Source of the DNA: Ailurus styani
Taxonomy: Eukaryota; Chordata; Mammalia; Carnivora; Ailuridae
DNA length: 64,000 nucleotides
Assembly (NCBI GenBank): GCA_002007465.1
Contig: LNAC01000274.1
Span: 2,065,596 to 2,129,595 of the forward strand
Reading direction: 5' to 3'
The position numbers and the translations under genes were made by a program. The number at the start of each line of letters is the position of its first letter. The stretch's first letter is position 1. This document shows, one piece after another, positions 45,501-57,600 of the stretch. Below the pieces are notes generated by a model. That model made no database searches and was not told the DNA's origin. It saw only the letters and a program-made list of their open reading frames with translations.

Positions 45501-46730
45501 GTCACAGCAAAGAAACAGAGGCCAGGAGGGAGGAATCAAAGGTCAGTTTGGAAAGGCTGAAGGGCCAGACTGCTGAGACACAGAGGTGAGGCAGGAAAGC
45601 TGGGGATGGGGGAGAGGGTCTCGGATGTCAGGCTAAGATGCTCAGACATAATGCAAAGAGCAACGAGGAACCAGATTTTGGAGAAAGAGCTCAAAAGCAA
45701 GGAGAAAGAGTGAAGCCTAAAATGGGAAATCTGAAGACGGGGTGGCTTCATGGAAGGGTCTTGGGCTCTGGAGTCAGATGGGTGGGAGGCCATCCAAGCT
45801 CCAACAATTATAGGCTGTTTTCCTCTGGGCAACTCACTTACCCTCTCTGGGTCTCAGCCCACATCTCTATAACGAGCATAACAGTAGCCTCACAAGGTTG
45901 AAGGACAGAAGGCATGTAAATGAAGTAAAACTAACCCTCAAGTGTGGGTTACTGCCTCCACCCTCGAATGAGATTCTTGCCAGCATTCTTTAGGTCTGCA
46001 CCGTCTGTGTCTGTAGGGCACTTGTCATGCCTGACACACACTGTGACTGCAGTCATCATCTTCATGATAACAATGATGCAATGGGTTTCTGAGAGTCCTC
46101 TCGTATTGCACGTGTGGGTTTGTGTGTGTGTGTGACAGAGAGACAGAGCATGGGATATCTTGGGGGTAGCATGCGTAACTTATCAGATTCTCAGATATAT
46201 TGGTGACTGGGGGGGAAAAAAAAAGAAAGAAAAAACTCAGAACAGTGCCTGAAACGCAGGGAAACTCGTTAGGAAATTACAGCGGAGTGACAATCATGGC
46301 ACGTGCTGTGCCTGGGTGGCTTCTAGCCCGCACGATCACGGGGCAGTAAACGGCAGCCTTTCTGCATCCTCACCACCCTCCATGCGCACTGGGGAAACTC
46401 GGGTCAAGGTCAGGAACTGTGGCCCCCTTTACGGACATTAGCACAGCTTCGGTTTTCTCTGCCCTTGAAACCCGGCTCGCCAAAGCCTGCTGTGGCCAGA
46501 AGCAAACTAGGTCAGGGTGCTAAAGCACCCAGGGTGCAAGCAGGGTGCTCCACAGCACGGAGGTGCCCCCGTTGCCCTCCAGAGGGGTCGGTCTATGAGC
46601 TCCCCTCCTGGAACCGCATCTGTCCCCGTCCCGCGCGGCTCGGCACCCCCCCCGCCCCCGCCGCCCCTGCAGCCCGCCTACCTCGGCAGGTAGCTTCTCC
46701 CAGGGCGCCTGGCCTCGGGGAGCTCGACCG
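33597..46730 (-). CDS. AFMID: Kynurenine formamidase (arylformamidase), eleven exons, exon 1 partly in gap
   Basis: Alpha/beta-hydrolase that converts N-formylkynurenine to kynurenine plus formate in tryptophan breakdown. Exons: 1 ends 46682 (APWEKLPAE, runs into Ns at 46731); 2 44831-about 44741; 3 39532-39424; 4 39335-39287; 5 38235-38150; 6 38054-37982; 7 37796-37699; 8 37434-37356; 9 37246-37105; 10 36896-36792; 11 33629-33597 (TGA). Phases agree from exon 3 to 11. Key motifs: oxyanion HGGYWQSG (exon 4/5), nucleophile elbow [12 protein letters not shown] (exon 7), acid loop [13 protein letters not shown] (exon 9), catalytic His in DVDHFEII (exon 10). The C-terminus [10 protein letters not shown] extends slightly beyond human. 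Problem: at exon 2 ([17 protein letters not shown]) the expected donor reads CTAG|GA, not GT, and exon 3 lacks an AG at the homologous place, so the 2/3 junction is unresolved (see findings). Head-to-head with TK1. Confidence 0.92.
33888..33983 (-). mobile_element. Old divergent Can-SINE
   Basis: AAGTAATCTCTACACCCAAC core and GAGCCAGCCGGCTGCCCC end. In AFMID intron 10. Confidence 0.8.
34030..34236 (-). mobile_element. Can-SINE
   Basis: Reverse copy ending GAGCCACCCAGGTGCCC. Confidence 0.92.
34255..34440. repeat. Medium-reiterated DNA-transposon-like fossil
   Basis: AATAAAGTTTTGTTGGCACAC, CTACAATGGCAGCGTTGGG and AGACTGTATGGCCCC are successive pieces of the same old family as 22625-23022. Subfamily uncertain. 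Confidence 0.55.
35106..35480. mobile_element. Opposed pair of Can-SINEs (tail to tail)
   Basis: Forward copy 35106-35285 followed at once by reverse copy 35281-35480. Their A and T tails abut, forming an inverted pair able to fold into a long hairpin in RNA. Surrounding AT-rich sequence (34540-36000) looks like antisense L1. Confidence 0.9.
35635..35825 (+). mobile_element. Can-SINE
   Basis: Head GGGTGCCGGGTGGCTCAG; target-site duplication CTTATTGAGG. Confidence 0.9.
36005..36320. mobile_element. Old reverse Can-SINE followed by a headless forward copy
   Basis: 36005-36115 reverse (TTTTAAGTCATCTTTACACC ... GAGCCAGCCAGGCGCCCC), then a forward copy from 36116 lacking its first about 20 bases, with an (ACAA)n tail. 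Confidence 0.82.
36361..36551 (+). mobile_element. Can-SINE
   Basis: Full length; target-site duplication AAATTGTAATGAAC. Just 240 bp from AFMID exon 10. Confidence 0.93.
38370..38530 (+). repeat. MIR-type ancient SINE
   Basis: GCTATGAGACCCTGGGGGC, TTTAACCTCTAAGTCTGC and CTCATCTGTAAAATGGGGAC in MIR order. In AFMID intron 4. Confidence 0.87.
38778..39232 (+). repeat. LTR-like interspersed repeat in AFMID intron 4
   Basis: Starts GTGGGTTGAATCACGTCCCC and runs through CCTCAGTACCTGGGAATGTG, GGGAGCACGGCCCTGC and GATCTCAGACTTCTGGCTCC to GATAAGCCACCAAGTTTGC. This is the layout of an old mammalian MaLR-type solo LTR. Family name is from memory and uncertain; no internal retroviral genes are present. 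Confidence 0.6.
39946..40147 (-). mobile_element. Can-SINE
   Basis: Reverse copy; target-site duplication AAACTCACTTCAAAT. In AFMID intron 2. Confidence 0.94.
40164..40378 (+). mobile_element. Can-SINE, older subfamily
   Basis: Variant body (CATCCAACTCTTTTGATTTT). The right flank again carries ACTCACTTCAAATA, the same sequence that brackets the neighbouring reverse SINE. Confidence 0.88.
40481..40504. repeat. Poly-G tract ending in a single N
   Basis: 23 consecutive G, then N at 40504: a homopolymer the assembler could not size. Confidence 0.95.
40709..40922 (+). mobile_element. Can-SINE with one N
   Basis: Target-site duplication AAAGCCCAAGAAGA; N at 40861 before an extended (CT)n. Confidence 0.93.
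41217..41419 (-). mobile_element. Can-SINE
   Basis: Reverse copy; target-site duplication AAGACAAAGGCTTTT. Confidence 0.95.
41499..41692 (+). mobile_element. Can-SINE, older subfamily
   Basis: Head GGGGTGCCTGGTGGCTCAG; GAAAATTGTGTGAT / GAAAATTGTGTTAT flanks. Confidence 0.9.
41700..41960 (+). mobile_element. LINE-1 ORF2 fragment
   Basis: GTTTCTTGATCCCTACCTCA, then GAGATCTTTATGATCTTGGG-like text in L1 ORF2 order; broken frames. In AFMID intron 2. Confidence 0.7.
42474..42678 (-). mobile_element. Can-SINE
   Basis: Reverse copy; target-site duplication GAGATTTCCCATCTCCT. Confidence 0.95.
42899..42953 (+). mobile_element. 3'-truncated Can-SINE head
   Basis: Only the tRNA-like head is present (GGATGCCTGGGTGGCTCAG through CTCAGGTCATGAT). 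It stops abruptly with no A-tail, which is unusual because L1-driven copies normally lose the 5' end. Confidence 0.85.
43523..43738 (+). mobile_element. Can-SINE inside an L1 3' fragment
   Basis: AAAACTCGTACAC / AAAAACTTGTACAC flanks. Confidence 0.92.
43739..44156 (+). mobile_element. LINE-1 3' fragment
   Basis: Ordered matches to mammalian L1 3' sequence: GAATGTCCATACCATCCC, AATGAATGGATACACAAAAT, GTATGATTCCATTCGTGC, TTGTGCACTTTAAAATGG. Confidence 0.82.
44157..44343 (+). mobile_element. Can-SINE
   Basis: Head GGGGCGCCTGAGTGGCTCAG; about 400 bp from AFMID exon 2. Roughly 20 bases deleted in the middle. Confidence 0.92.
45267..45479 (-). mobile_element. Can-SINE, older subfamily
   Basis: Reverse copy ending GAGCCACCCAGGTGCCCC. 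In AFMID intron 1. Confidence 0.9.
45745..45930 (+). repeat. MIR-type ancient SINE
   Basis: GGGCTCTGGAGTCAGATGG, CTCTGGGCAACTCACTTACC, CTCTCTGGGTCTCAGCCC. Confidence 0.82.
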
Positions 46731-47405
46731 NNNNNNNNNNNNNNNNNNNNNNNNNNNNNNNNNNNNNNNNNNNNNNNNNNNNNNNNNNNNNNNNNNNNNN
46801 NNNNNNNNNNNNNNNNNNNNNNNNNNNNNNNNNNNNNNNNNNNNNNNNNNNNNNNNNNNNNNNNNNNNNNNNNNNNNNNNNNNNNNNNNNNNNNNNNNNN
46901 NNNNNNNNNNNNNNNNNNNNNNNNNNNNNNNNNNNNNNNNNNNNNNNNNNNNNNNNNNNNNNNNNNNNNNNNNNNNNNNNNNNNNNNNNNNNNNNNNNNN
47001 NNNNNNNNNNNNNNNNNNNNNNNNNNNNNNNNNNNNNNNNNNNNNNNNNNNNNNNNNNNNNNNNNNNNNNNNNNNNNNNNNNNNNNNNNNNNNNNNNNNN
47101 NNNNNNNNNNNNNNNNNNNNNNNNNNNNNNNNNNNNNNNNNNNNNNNNNNNNNNNNNNNNNNNNNNNNNNNNNNNNNNNNNNNNNNNNNNNNNNNNNNNN
47201 NNNNNNNNNNNNNNNNNNNNNNNNNNNNNNNNNNNNNNNNNNNNNNNNNNNNNNNNNNNNNNNNNNNNNNNNNNNNNNNNNNNNNNNNNNNNNNNNNNNN
47301 NNNNNNNNNNNNNNGGGGGCCAGGGCAGACCGCGCGGGAACCGGCGCCTGGCGGCGGGGCCGTGGCATCGGAGGGTCCCTGAGTCGCGAGCTTCCCGGAG
47401 GCGCC
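46683..47405. promoter_or_regulatory. AFMID/TK1 shared CpG-island promoter, mostly an assembly gap
   Basis: AFMID exon 1 (minus) and TK1 exon 1 (plus) start within about 700 bp of each other, head to head. 584 bases (46731-47314) are N. The visible edges are CpG-dense (GGGCAGACCGCGCGGGAACC). TK1 5'UTR begins somewhere in or after the gap. The transcription start, TATA/CCAAT boxes and AFMID start codon cannot be read. Confidence 0.75.
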
Positions 47406-50400
47406 ATGAGCTGCATCAACCTGCCCACCGTGCTGCCCGGCTCGCCCAGCAAGACCCGGGGGCAGATCCAGGTGCCGGCGGGGACGGGATCCCAGCACGT
47501 GGGAGCGGGCTCGGGCTCGGGCTCGGGGTGGTGGCCGTGGCCGCGCAGGGCGGGCCCCGAAGTGACCTCGCCTTCTCTCCTAGGTGATTCTAGGACCCAT
47601 GTTCTCAGGAAAAAGGTAAGCAAGTCGTGGCCTCGTGGGGACCCCTCCTCCCCCGTCCCTCCCCTCCCGGGCCGGCCCTCCTCCCTCGGCGCCCCGCCCG
47701 GGCCTGCCGCCCCTCTCAGACAGCGCCCCCGGGCCTGCGCCCACTGCCGGACGCCGCCTTCCCGCCTGGGATCCGGTCCTGGACGGGGCGCTCCCTCCCT
47801 GTCCGCCCAGTTCCCGCCCTTCCTGGAGAGACTTTCCACCACCGCGCCTTCCTGCAGCGGGTCACAACTGCTGACGCTTTAGCTCCTCACTAAAGCCCTC
47901 TCGGAAAGGGGCAGCCAAGTTCTTGTAATGCTTTTTTCGATTTAAAATTTTGATTCTTTTAAAATCGGGCCCACCGTGGGCCAGGTCCTGTGCACCTTCC
48001 AGTCTGGGCACCCCTCCTTCTGATGGGACTGTTTCCTTAGGTACTTTACACACTCAGGAGTCAGACCAGGGCTTCTTTGCTCCCCTGATGTGACAGGACC
48101 ATCACCTGACCTAGGCAGGGCTAGTGAGCTCCCTGAGTTACGCCCTCCGCCCTGGGGGATCACCCCCGTGCAAGCCCACCGTGGGGAGGCTAACCTAAGG
48201 TGGGCTCTGGGACCCAGAGGCAAAGTGCTCTTCTTGCACAAAAAGATTTTGTGAAGTCAATTCAGACTAGGTGAAGGCCTCCGGAGTGAGACTACTTCGG
48301 AACGCGGTCTGGCCCCTCTCCTCTGCGGGGGGCCTTTGCCTCTGCCCACCCCACCAGATCCCTGAGACCCTCACCCCTCTATCCGCTCACCGGACCACCT
48401 GGGGGTCATTCCTTGCCACCCCCCCCCCAAGGAGAACACTTCCCACCCCAGCGTGCCTTTATTACTCCGTTACTCCCGGGCTCTCTAGGGACTTGCACTG
48501 GTCTTTCTGTTCATTGGTGGATCTTGCTATAGGCCCCTAGAGGATGGTGGGGCACCCCGCTTGTGCAGAGGGGGTCTTCCTTGCCCACTCTTAACACCGG
48601 GGGCCTCATGGAGTGCCCCGCTCTTGCAGTACTGAGCTGATGCGAAGGGTCCGTCGCTTCCAGATCGCCCAGTACAAGTGCTTGGTGATCAAGTACGCCA
48701 AGGACACTCGGTACAGCACCAGCTTCTCCACGCACGACCGGTGAGTCCCTGCCTTCTTCTGTCTTGTCACAGGACCGCCCCCCTGGAAACCTGGTGAAAA
48801 TTCCCAAGGGCCTAGAACATACTGTCAGAGCTCTCTTTAGCAGGACTGGTAGTAATGCCGACGCCCGGCACTGAAACAGTGCAGCTCAGCAAACTTTCCC
48901 AAAGTCACTTGGCAAGGCATCGTAGGATTTGGCCTTTCACGGACTTCTAGCCCAGCGTTCTGAAGCAGGGGAGCTTTTGCGCCCCCTCTCCCAGAGTCCA
49001 TTTGGCAATGTCTAGAGACAGTTCTAGGGTTCATGACGGCAGTGAGGGAGGGGCACGGGATGCTGCTCAACAGCCCACAATCACAGGACAGCCCCACAGC
49101 AAATATTGATCCTGCCACAATTGTCAATAGTGCTGTGCTTACAGCTGTGCGATTGCAGACTGGTTTTGTTGAGCCTGCACGTTGTTTTTCGTTTAGCTTT
49201 GTAGTTGTCATAGCCTGGCTGACTCTTGTGTGTCGTGTGGCCTTCCTGCACCCCTATTTTATGTTTATCTGCCTGCGCCCAGCGGGCATTTCCATTTGCC
49301 ACCTGAGAGGGGGAGGGCAGGCTGAAATTTACATGGACTCTTGCCTGTTTCTTGGCTACAGATTGAGGCCTGAGATTTCTGAGCCCGGGACGTGATCTCT
49401 GTCCTTGGGGCTTGTCCACCTGAGCCCCCGGTGGCAAAGCCATGCTGTGCCACGGACAGAGCCTGGAGCCTGGGAATCTCCGAACGGCCCCGTGTGTGTG
49501 GCCTCGGGGTGGCAGCGTGGGGTTCGTGAAGCCAGGCGGGTGGTGGTGGGGTGAACAGTGCCTGGGACTCGGAGCTTAGCGGCAGGCTTTGAGTGCCACG
49601 TGCTTCCAGCCGAGCTGTCTGACGCCAGTCATGATGTCGTCCAGTTTGCTTCTTCCCGAAAATGTGGCATCTGCTTCTGCTGCTGCTCGGCACGGGGGCC
49701 CATCCCGGGAGGACAATGGGAGCAGGGGAGGCATCACTGTCCCAGGAGGAGAAGTCAGGCAGATCAGAGGCCCCTCTGAACTCTGCCCCGAGTGGCACAG
49801 AGGCTCTCTGACTCAGGCTACAGGAGCGGGGAAGGGCCACAGCTAGGAAAGAGCCCTCGGCGGGAGGGACAGGGTTCCAGAGACACTGCCTTTGCCCACC
49901 CTCTGGTTTTCTCTATTTGGGGAGGGAAGGGGGAATTTGAAATACCATCTCATGCTCTTCCCAGATCTTGGAGTAGAATGATAGCAAGATAATAACTGAG
50001 CAGTGGTTGTAAAGTATTTTCGTATATTTTTCTAAATACAGCTACAGGCTGCTGGGGCTTCAGGAAGTACCAGCCCCTGGGGGCACCTGGGTGGCTCAGT
50101 TGGTGAAACATCTGCCTTCAGCTCCTGGGGTCCTGGGGAGCAGGGAGTCTGCTGCTCCCTCTGCCCCTCCCCACCCTGCTCATGAGCTCCCTCTCTCAAA
50201 TAAATACATAAAATCTTTAAAAAAAAAAAAAAAGGTGGGGGGGGGACACCTGGGTGGCTCAGTTGGTTAAGCATCTGTCGTCGGCTCAGGTCATGATCCC
50301 AGGGTCCTGGGATCAAGCCCCACATTGGGCTCCCTGCTCCACAGGGGGTCTGCTTCTCCCTCTCCCTCTGCTGATCCCCCTGCTTGTGCTTTCTCTCTCT

Positions 50401-51579
50401 CTCAAATAAGTAAATAAAATCTTTAAAAAAAAAAAAAATGGAAGTACCAGCCCATCAGAAGTCTAGTTGAGGAGCAGGAAAAATGAACACAGAAGAAAAC
50501 AACATTGTAGAAAAAGAGACCCTGTTTAAAAAGGCAGAGGACCGAAAATAGGATTCTTCAGAAATGGCCCTGGGTGTGGGGGCACGTTGGGGTGGAACCT
50601 TCTCACACATGGCCTTCAGCTTTCAAACACGTCTAGCTAGGTACGATTCTCCCCGTTGGGCACACAGGACAACAGTGACCTTGGATTTGAATCTTGGGTC
50701 TGCCAGTTAATAGCTAGCTCTATGATCGTGGAAAAATTCTCCTATCTGCCAGAAGAGCCAAATGGATTGAATTCTTCTCTGGCAGTGCTGGCTGGGGTTC
50801 TAGGCTTATCTCTGCGGGGCACACAGGGCTGAGTCTGGTGCCCAGGCTCTGCCCAGGACCACGCTGGACTTTCCGGGGCAGTTTGCCTTGTGCGGGACCC
50901 TTCGTCCATAAAAAGAAAGAACTAAAAGATTAAATTTTATGACCACATTGATAGAAAGACTAGAATGCAGCCTGAGGTGTATTTATGTAAAGAAATTAAA
51001 GCATTTCGCCTGCCCTGGCCCACACTGAAGTGAAGTGGAGCCTTTGAGTCTCTGTTAAGCTTTGTAGCGTGGGTTGCTAATTTCTAGTTTGGTGCATCAA
51101 GGGAAATAACTTGTATTGTACGACTGGTTTTCTGAACGTGGGCCATTATCGCCCCCAGAGTCTTCCCACAGGCACTAACTTCAAGTTCCAGCCCAACAGT
51201 GTGGCATGCTTTGTGTCCTGGGTGGTCCCAGGAGCTGGGCCCTGGCCCCTGGCCCCTGCGTTCAGGTTTCCGTTCCCTTGCCTTGCTCACCCACTGGCAT
51301 TCTCCCCCCAGGAACACCATGGAGGCACTGCCAGCCTGCCTGCTCCGGGATGTGGCCCAGGAAGCCCTGGGCGTGGCCGTCATAGGCATCGACGAAGGGC
51401 AGTTTGTAAGTTGGCTTGTCCTGGCTTTCTGCCTACAAACTCCCAGTCTGCCTCCCTTCCTCCTCTGCTGGTTCTATCTCTGATCTTTTAGTAAGCAACG
51501 TTCAGCTGGTGTCGAATACCCTTTGGATTCCCCATACTGCTTTTCATGTTTTAAGGGATTTAGTTCACCTTTTTAAAAA

Positions 51580-51640
<61 letters not shown>

Positions 51641-54600
51641 GTATAAAATATATATATATATACACATATATATAAAATATATATATAATAATTTAAAAAG
51701 GCAGGGGGCACCTGGGTGGCTTAATCAGTTGAGCATCTGACTTGATTTTGGCTGAGGTCATGGTCTCAGGGTCAAGAGATCGAGCCTTTGTCGGGCTGCG
51801 CTGGGCATGGAGCCTGCTTAATATTCCCTCTCTCACTCTCCTCCCCGCTAAGAAAAAAAATGTATATATATTTACAGTGAACAATAACAACAAAAAAAAT
51901 TAGTTTTCTTGGGGTGCCTGGTGGGCTCAGTCTGTAGAGCATATGATTCTTGATCCTGGGGTCATCAGTTCAAACCAATTTCTCAATGCTGGTATGTAAG
52001 CAACTTTCTGTCTGCCTCACTGTTGCTTCTGGCTTGTTATGGATTTGTTTTTCTTCTTTTGGAGTACATCCTGTGGTAGCTCTTGCAGCCCAGGACGTTT
52101 TGGTGGGAAGCTTTCCCAGTCTTGGTAGGAAAATGTCTTTATTTTCTTCTGTACGTCAAGTGGGGTGGCAAAGGGTAGCTTGACGACAGTTTTTCTCTAT
52201 GGTTTTGGAAAAGCAGCACCCCTTCCTGCCGCTATGGAGAAGGGCGCCGTCGGTCTGGGGCTGCCTTCACGAGCAGGAGACTGGGTGACGGGTGTGCTCT
52301 CGGAAAAGCATGTCCTGGGTGGTTTTGTGTTTAGTTCGGTGACTGGTGCGCCTTTTACATTTGAGCCCTGGTGCCTTCCTGTCTGGCAGGGAGAATGAAG
52401 CCATTATCACTCCAAATCTCTCCCCACCTTCCAGCAGGTGTTCCGGGAACATCTCCCAAAGCTTGTGTGGTTTCAAAGACTAATTTTCATTTGGGATTTC
52501 CGGTTAGTTCTTTTTACATAACTCCTGCTCTGATTCACATATCCTTGTTTCTGTTTACGAGTGTACTGTTTGTTTTAACTGTTGCTGTTCCTTCCCTTGC
52601 CTTTTGGAAAATCTCGTGTTAAAGGCTTTTCTGGCTCAGTCTTTCCTTTCTTGAGGAGCGCACTCTGGCTGAGTCTGCGGGTTGTCCTTCGTGGTCTTGG
52701 TTTCCCTCTTGTGCTTCGGGATGTTTTGTTCCTGCGAAGTGTAACCCCTGTGGGGCTTACTTCAGCCCTCGGGAGTGGTCTGGGTGACTTCACCTCCACC
52801 CGGGACATTCGAGAGGGTGATGTGAGCTGCTGTAACAAACAAGCCCAAGGTTTCAGTAGCTGAATACGCTAGACCTTTATTCTAGTCCGTGATGGGGAGG
52901 CCTGGCGACGGAGCTTCTCCGATGGCCTGGATGGGCATATCCAGAGAACGGAATTGGGAAAACGTGTAGGGTCCCTGGGGCAGGGTGGCATAAATCTAGA
53001 TATTGCAGGCGTTGCCTCTGTTGCCCTTCTGATCACTGGGATTTGGGCACATGGTCCCCTTTACTGTATTTTACTCCACCTCTATGCCCTGAAATTCTTT
53101 TGTGTGTGTGTGTGTGTGTTTGGTTAGTGGTTCGTCATGGCTGCAGGGAGAACCCACACTGTGGGACCCGAAGGCATCTTACCGAGGGCCTCGGGAGGGC
53201 TTGCTTTTTAGGATTGGGGCTTATGGGGCTCACTCTGGGGAATGTTTTAGGAGGTTGGCTTAGCTCTTGATCCAGTGCACTCAGGAAGGGAGATGATTCT
53301 GGCCAGCATCCTAAACCTTCTCTCTGGGGAGGGGGACCAGGAGGCTGAAGCCGAGTTGGTGAAGCAGCCATGGTCATTCCTATTGGCCAGGACAGAGGAA
53401 CGTGTGGTCCCCTGTAGCCTAGACAGTGTTCATGTCTGTCTGTGCTCAGACAGGACTAGAGAGGGTCTTGTTTTCATCTTGACCCACTGCGGTTGTGGAA
53501 TGGCCTGGCCTGATGCTCAGGCTCTGAAGTTAATTACGTTCCACATGATGACACCAGGGCCCGGCTGTGGGGCCAGGCCAGTTCCTGCTGCTGGGCTGCT
53601 CTTCTCTTTTCACAACCCAGAAAAACAAACCAAAACCCATTACATGTTGGTTCTATATCTGTCTAGTCTTTATAGGCATACATTTTTTAAATAACATATA
53701 ATGGATGATTTGTTTCAGGGGTACAGGGCTGTGACTCATCAGTCTTACACAATTCACAACGCTTGCCATAGCACATACCCTCCCCAATGTCCGTCACCCA
53801 GCCACCCCATCCGTCCCACCCCCCTCCCCTCCAGCAACCCTCAGTTTTCAGAGATTAAGAGTCTCTTATGGTTTGTCTCCCTCTCTGGTTTTGTCTTGTT
53901 TGATTTTTCCCTCCCTTCCCCTATGATCCTGTCTTGTTTCTCAAATTCCTCATATCAGAGAGATCGTATGATAATTACCTTTCTCTGATTGACTTCGCTT
54001 AGCACAAGACCCTCTAGTTCCATCCACATCGTTTCAAATAGCGAGATTTCATGGTTTTTGATGGCTGCATAGTATTCCATTGTCTCTATACACCCCATCT
54101 TCTCGATCCATTCTGGAGGTGTACATTTTTAGAGAGGGGGCTCCTATCATGCTGTGCGGTGTTTACCTGTGTCAGCAAATGTCCCCGCCCACAAGGATGT
54201 ACTCATCCTTCCGAATGCTTATAAATGTAACATATCTTACTTATGCGGGCTCCCTGGCACATGCCATTTACAGGCTGTGATGACATCTTGGGCTGCTGTC
54301 CGGCGTATTGGGATTTATCTGCGAAGTGGAATTGCTGGTCAAGGGGCCAGTCCCATTCATTCATCCATCCATCCATTCATTCATTCATTGGTACTTTCTG
54401 GGCCTGTGTCCCATGCCAGCCATGTTCTCCGTGTTGGGATTCAACCAGAGTCTCCACCCCGGAGCTTACAGTCTAGTCCAGGGAGAGAATGGTGCCCTAG
54501 GTCAGGTGGAGACAACTGGAGGGAAAGGCACCATCAGGGGGACAGAGCTAAGGCGGGGTGGTCAGAAAGGGGCTGCGGGAGAGGCAGGGAGGGGGCTGCT

Positions 54601-57600
54601 GGCCAGCGGGGGGTGTGTCGGGTAGGAGGGAGGTGCGTGGCTCTTCCCAGGGCAGCTGGGCCCTGCTGAGGGAGAGCGGACAGCAGGTGCAGAGGGCAGA
54701 GTGACCGCTGGGACTTTGCATAACTCCCCAGGAGAGAGGCGTGAAGGGCGGGGGGCAGAGTGTACCCACGTGCGCCCACATGTACACCCTGATCCGCTGG
54801 GTTTCTCTTTTGTTGCTGCCGCCTGACATCTGTTTCCATGTTTATTGGCCACTCGTATTTCTTTCTCCTTTTGTAAACTGCCCCCTCCTTTTTCCTCTTG
54901 GTCTATCTTTCTTCCAGGGCACGTGAAGCAGCCAGGGCCCCTTTGTCACGTGCTGTAGCTAGGTCTTCCCTGTTTGCCTTTGAGTTCTGTCGGTGGCGTT
55001 TCATTTAGCGTTTTACCACCCACGGCGGAGTATTTTAGTTTGTCCTGTCCTTTGTGGCCTTTGCCCCTGCGAGGCTGGTGTGTCCACCAGGAAGCGGGGC
55101 CCCAGCTGGGGCACAGCCAGGGGTCACTCGTCCGGATCACGAGCCAGCCGGCTCTTGGCAGGAAGATAACGCAGGTGCAAATCCCCTGCGAGGCTTCGTA
55201 ATCCCTGCTCTGGGTTCTTTCCCCTCCACCGAAGCTCCCTTAGGAAGCGGCTCACCGCTGGTCGCCTGGAGGTGTGGAACCGGGAGCTGGACCCCAGTAA
55301 GCCAACTCGCCACCAGCAAGAACCCTCTGCTGGCACTTTCCTTCCTGGATCTTTGCTGTGACTATTTGTGTCCACCAAGAGAACCTGAAATTTGCTAAGT
55401 GCTTGGAAGTTCTATTTTACTTCTATTTATTTATTTTTTAAAAGTTTTTATTTATTTAAATAATCTCTATACCCAACGCAGGGCTTAAACTCACGACCCT
55501 GAGATCAAGAGTTGCTCACTCTTCTGACTGAGCTAGCTGGGTGCCCTGAAGTTCTAGTCTATTTTATTTTATTTAAAGATTTTATTTACTTATTTGAGAG
55601 AGAGAGAAAGAGAGAACACAAGCAGGAGGGAGCCACAGAGGCAGAGGGAGAAGCAAACTCCCCGCTGAGCAGAGAGCCCGATGCGGGCCTTGATCCCAGG
55701 ACCCTGAGATCATGACCTGAGCTGAAGGCAGAGGCTTAACTGACTGAGCCACCCAGGCGCCCCTATTTATTTTATTTTCTTTTAAAGATTTTTTACTTAT
55801 TTGAGGGAGAGAGTGTGCGGAGCTCTCCGGGGCTCTCGATTTCCTGACTGGGAGATCATGACGTGAGCCGAAACCAAAAGCCAGAGGCCTAACCAACTGT
55901 GCCCCCCAGGCGCCCCACAGAAGTTCTGTTTTAAGCGTCAGCTGCATTATTCGCTGAGGGTTGCTGGGACAAGTAGCACAGACGGGATAGCTTACGCAGC
56001 AGGAATTGATTCTCTCCCAATTCTCCAGGCTGGAAGCCCTAAATCAGGGTGTGGGCAGGCTCATTTCCCTATGAGGGCCGGGATGGGGAACATTCCAGGC
56101 CCCTTGGCTTGTGGAGGGCCGGCCTCCCTCTATGTCTCCATCCAAATGCCCCCTTCTTGTAAGGACACCAATCATATGAAATTGGGGCTCACCCCGCTGA
56201 CCTCACTTTAATGGGGGTGGTATTTGCAAAGAGCCGACCTCCAAATGAGGTCATGTTCTGAGGTACTGGGGGTTAGGGTTTCAACATGAATTTGGGGGAT
56301 GGGTGGGAGGGGACACAGATCAACCCATAACATAAAAACAAACAAAAATAAAATAGAATAAAAATAAATGTCAGTAACGAGCTTCCCAGTGGGCATTCTG
56401 CAGTGTGCTGGCCATGTGCTCGGCGCTGTCCTTAACCTTGGAGGCCTCGGGAACCCATGCTGGGGACCCCTTCCCAGGGAGGTGGCACGTGAACAAGGGA
56501 CGAAGCGAGCTCCTTGAATGTTGCCATCGGTGCAGTGGGTGGGAGGGGAGCTGAGGCCCTCCCAGGGCCCCCGAACCTGGTGGGGAAGGACCAGTGTCCT
56601 GACATGATGCCTCCATGTGGTGGGTGAGGCACAGGGAGGCTTATCTCGGGGTATCTCGGGTGGTTTTGCACACCGCCCCCCCCCCCAGGGATAATTTGGT
56701 AACGTCTGGAAACCGTTTTCTTTGTGACAACTTAGAGAAGGGGTGTTTACTGGCCGAGAGCCCCTTGCAGGCCAGGAGCCGCATTTCCGGGACCCGCAGA
56801 GTGTGGGCGAGCACGCCAGAGTCGGAGTGCGTGGGCCGGGGATGCCTCTGAAGCTTGGGCCTGGCCAGCCCTACAGAGGGTAGCCGGATGTGCTTCAGCT
56901 GGGTACTGTTCGAATTGCTCTTGGTTTTCCTATAGCCACCTTCTCCGACCTTGTCTTGCTAACTGTCCAGGTCTCTGTAACCTCACTCCTGGATAAATGG
57001 GCCAAGCCGGGCCTGAATGGCTTGGGGAGAGACCTGCTGCCCCCAAGACAGGAACGTGCCTGTTCACACAACCCAGATAGACAAACACTGTTTACTGGAG
57101 GCAGTATGACCGAGCGGCGAAAACTCACAAAGGAGCTGCAGAACTAACCTTACCCTGGGCAGCTTAGAATGATAGCAGATCACCTGGGTGGCTCTGCTGG
57201 TTAAGCAGCTGCCTTCGGCTCAGGTCATGATCTCAGGGTCCGGGGATCAAGCCCCGCATCAGTCTCCCTGCTCAGCGGGGAGTCTGCTTCCTCCTCTCTC
57301 TGCCTGCCTCTCTGTCTACTTGTGATCTCTCTCTCTCTCTTCTCTGTCAAATAAATAAATAAAATCTTAAAAAAAAAAAAAAAAGAACGACAGCTGATTT
57401 ACCAAGTAAAGGCAGGGCCTCCTGTGTCATCCTGCTCTGTAAAGGGCTGGCGGAGCCCTGAGCCCCCTAGAGGCATCAGAGGGCACCTCACTATTTGAGT
57501 GCCCAACCCCTCCCCCCTTCCAGTTCCCAGACATCGTGGAGTTCAGCGAGACTATGGCCAACGCCGGAAAGACCGTGATCGTGGCCGCACTGGATGGGAC

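Noticed and set aside
46465..47842. Very long open frames spanning 46.5-47.8 kb
   Set aside because: They run through 584 Ns, which contain no stops by definition. Only the short ends correspond to AFMID exon 1 and TK1 exon 1.
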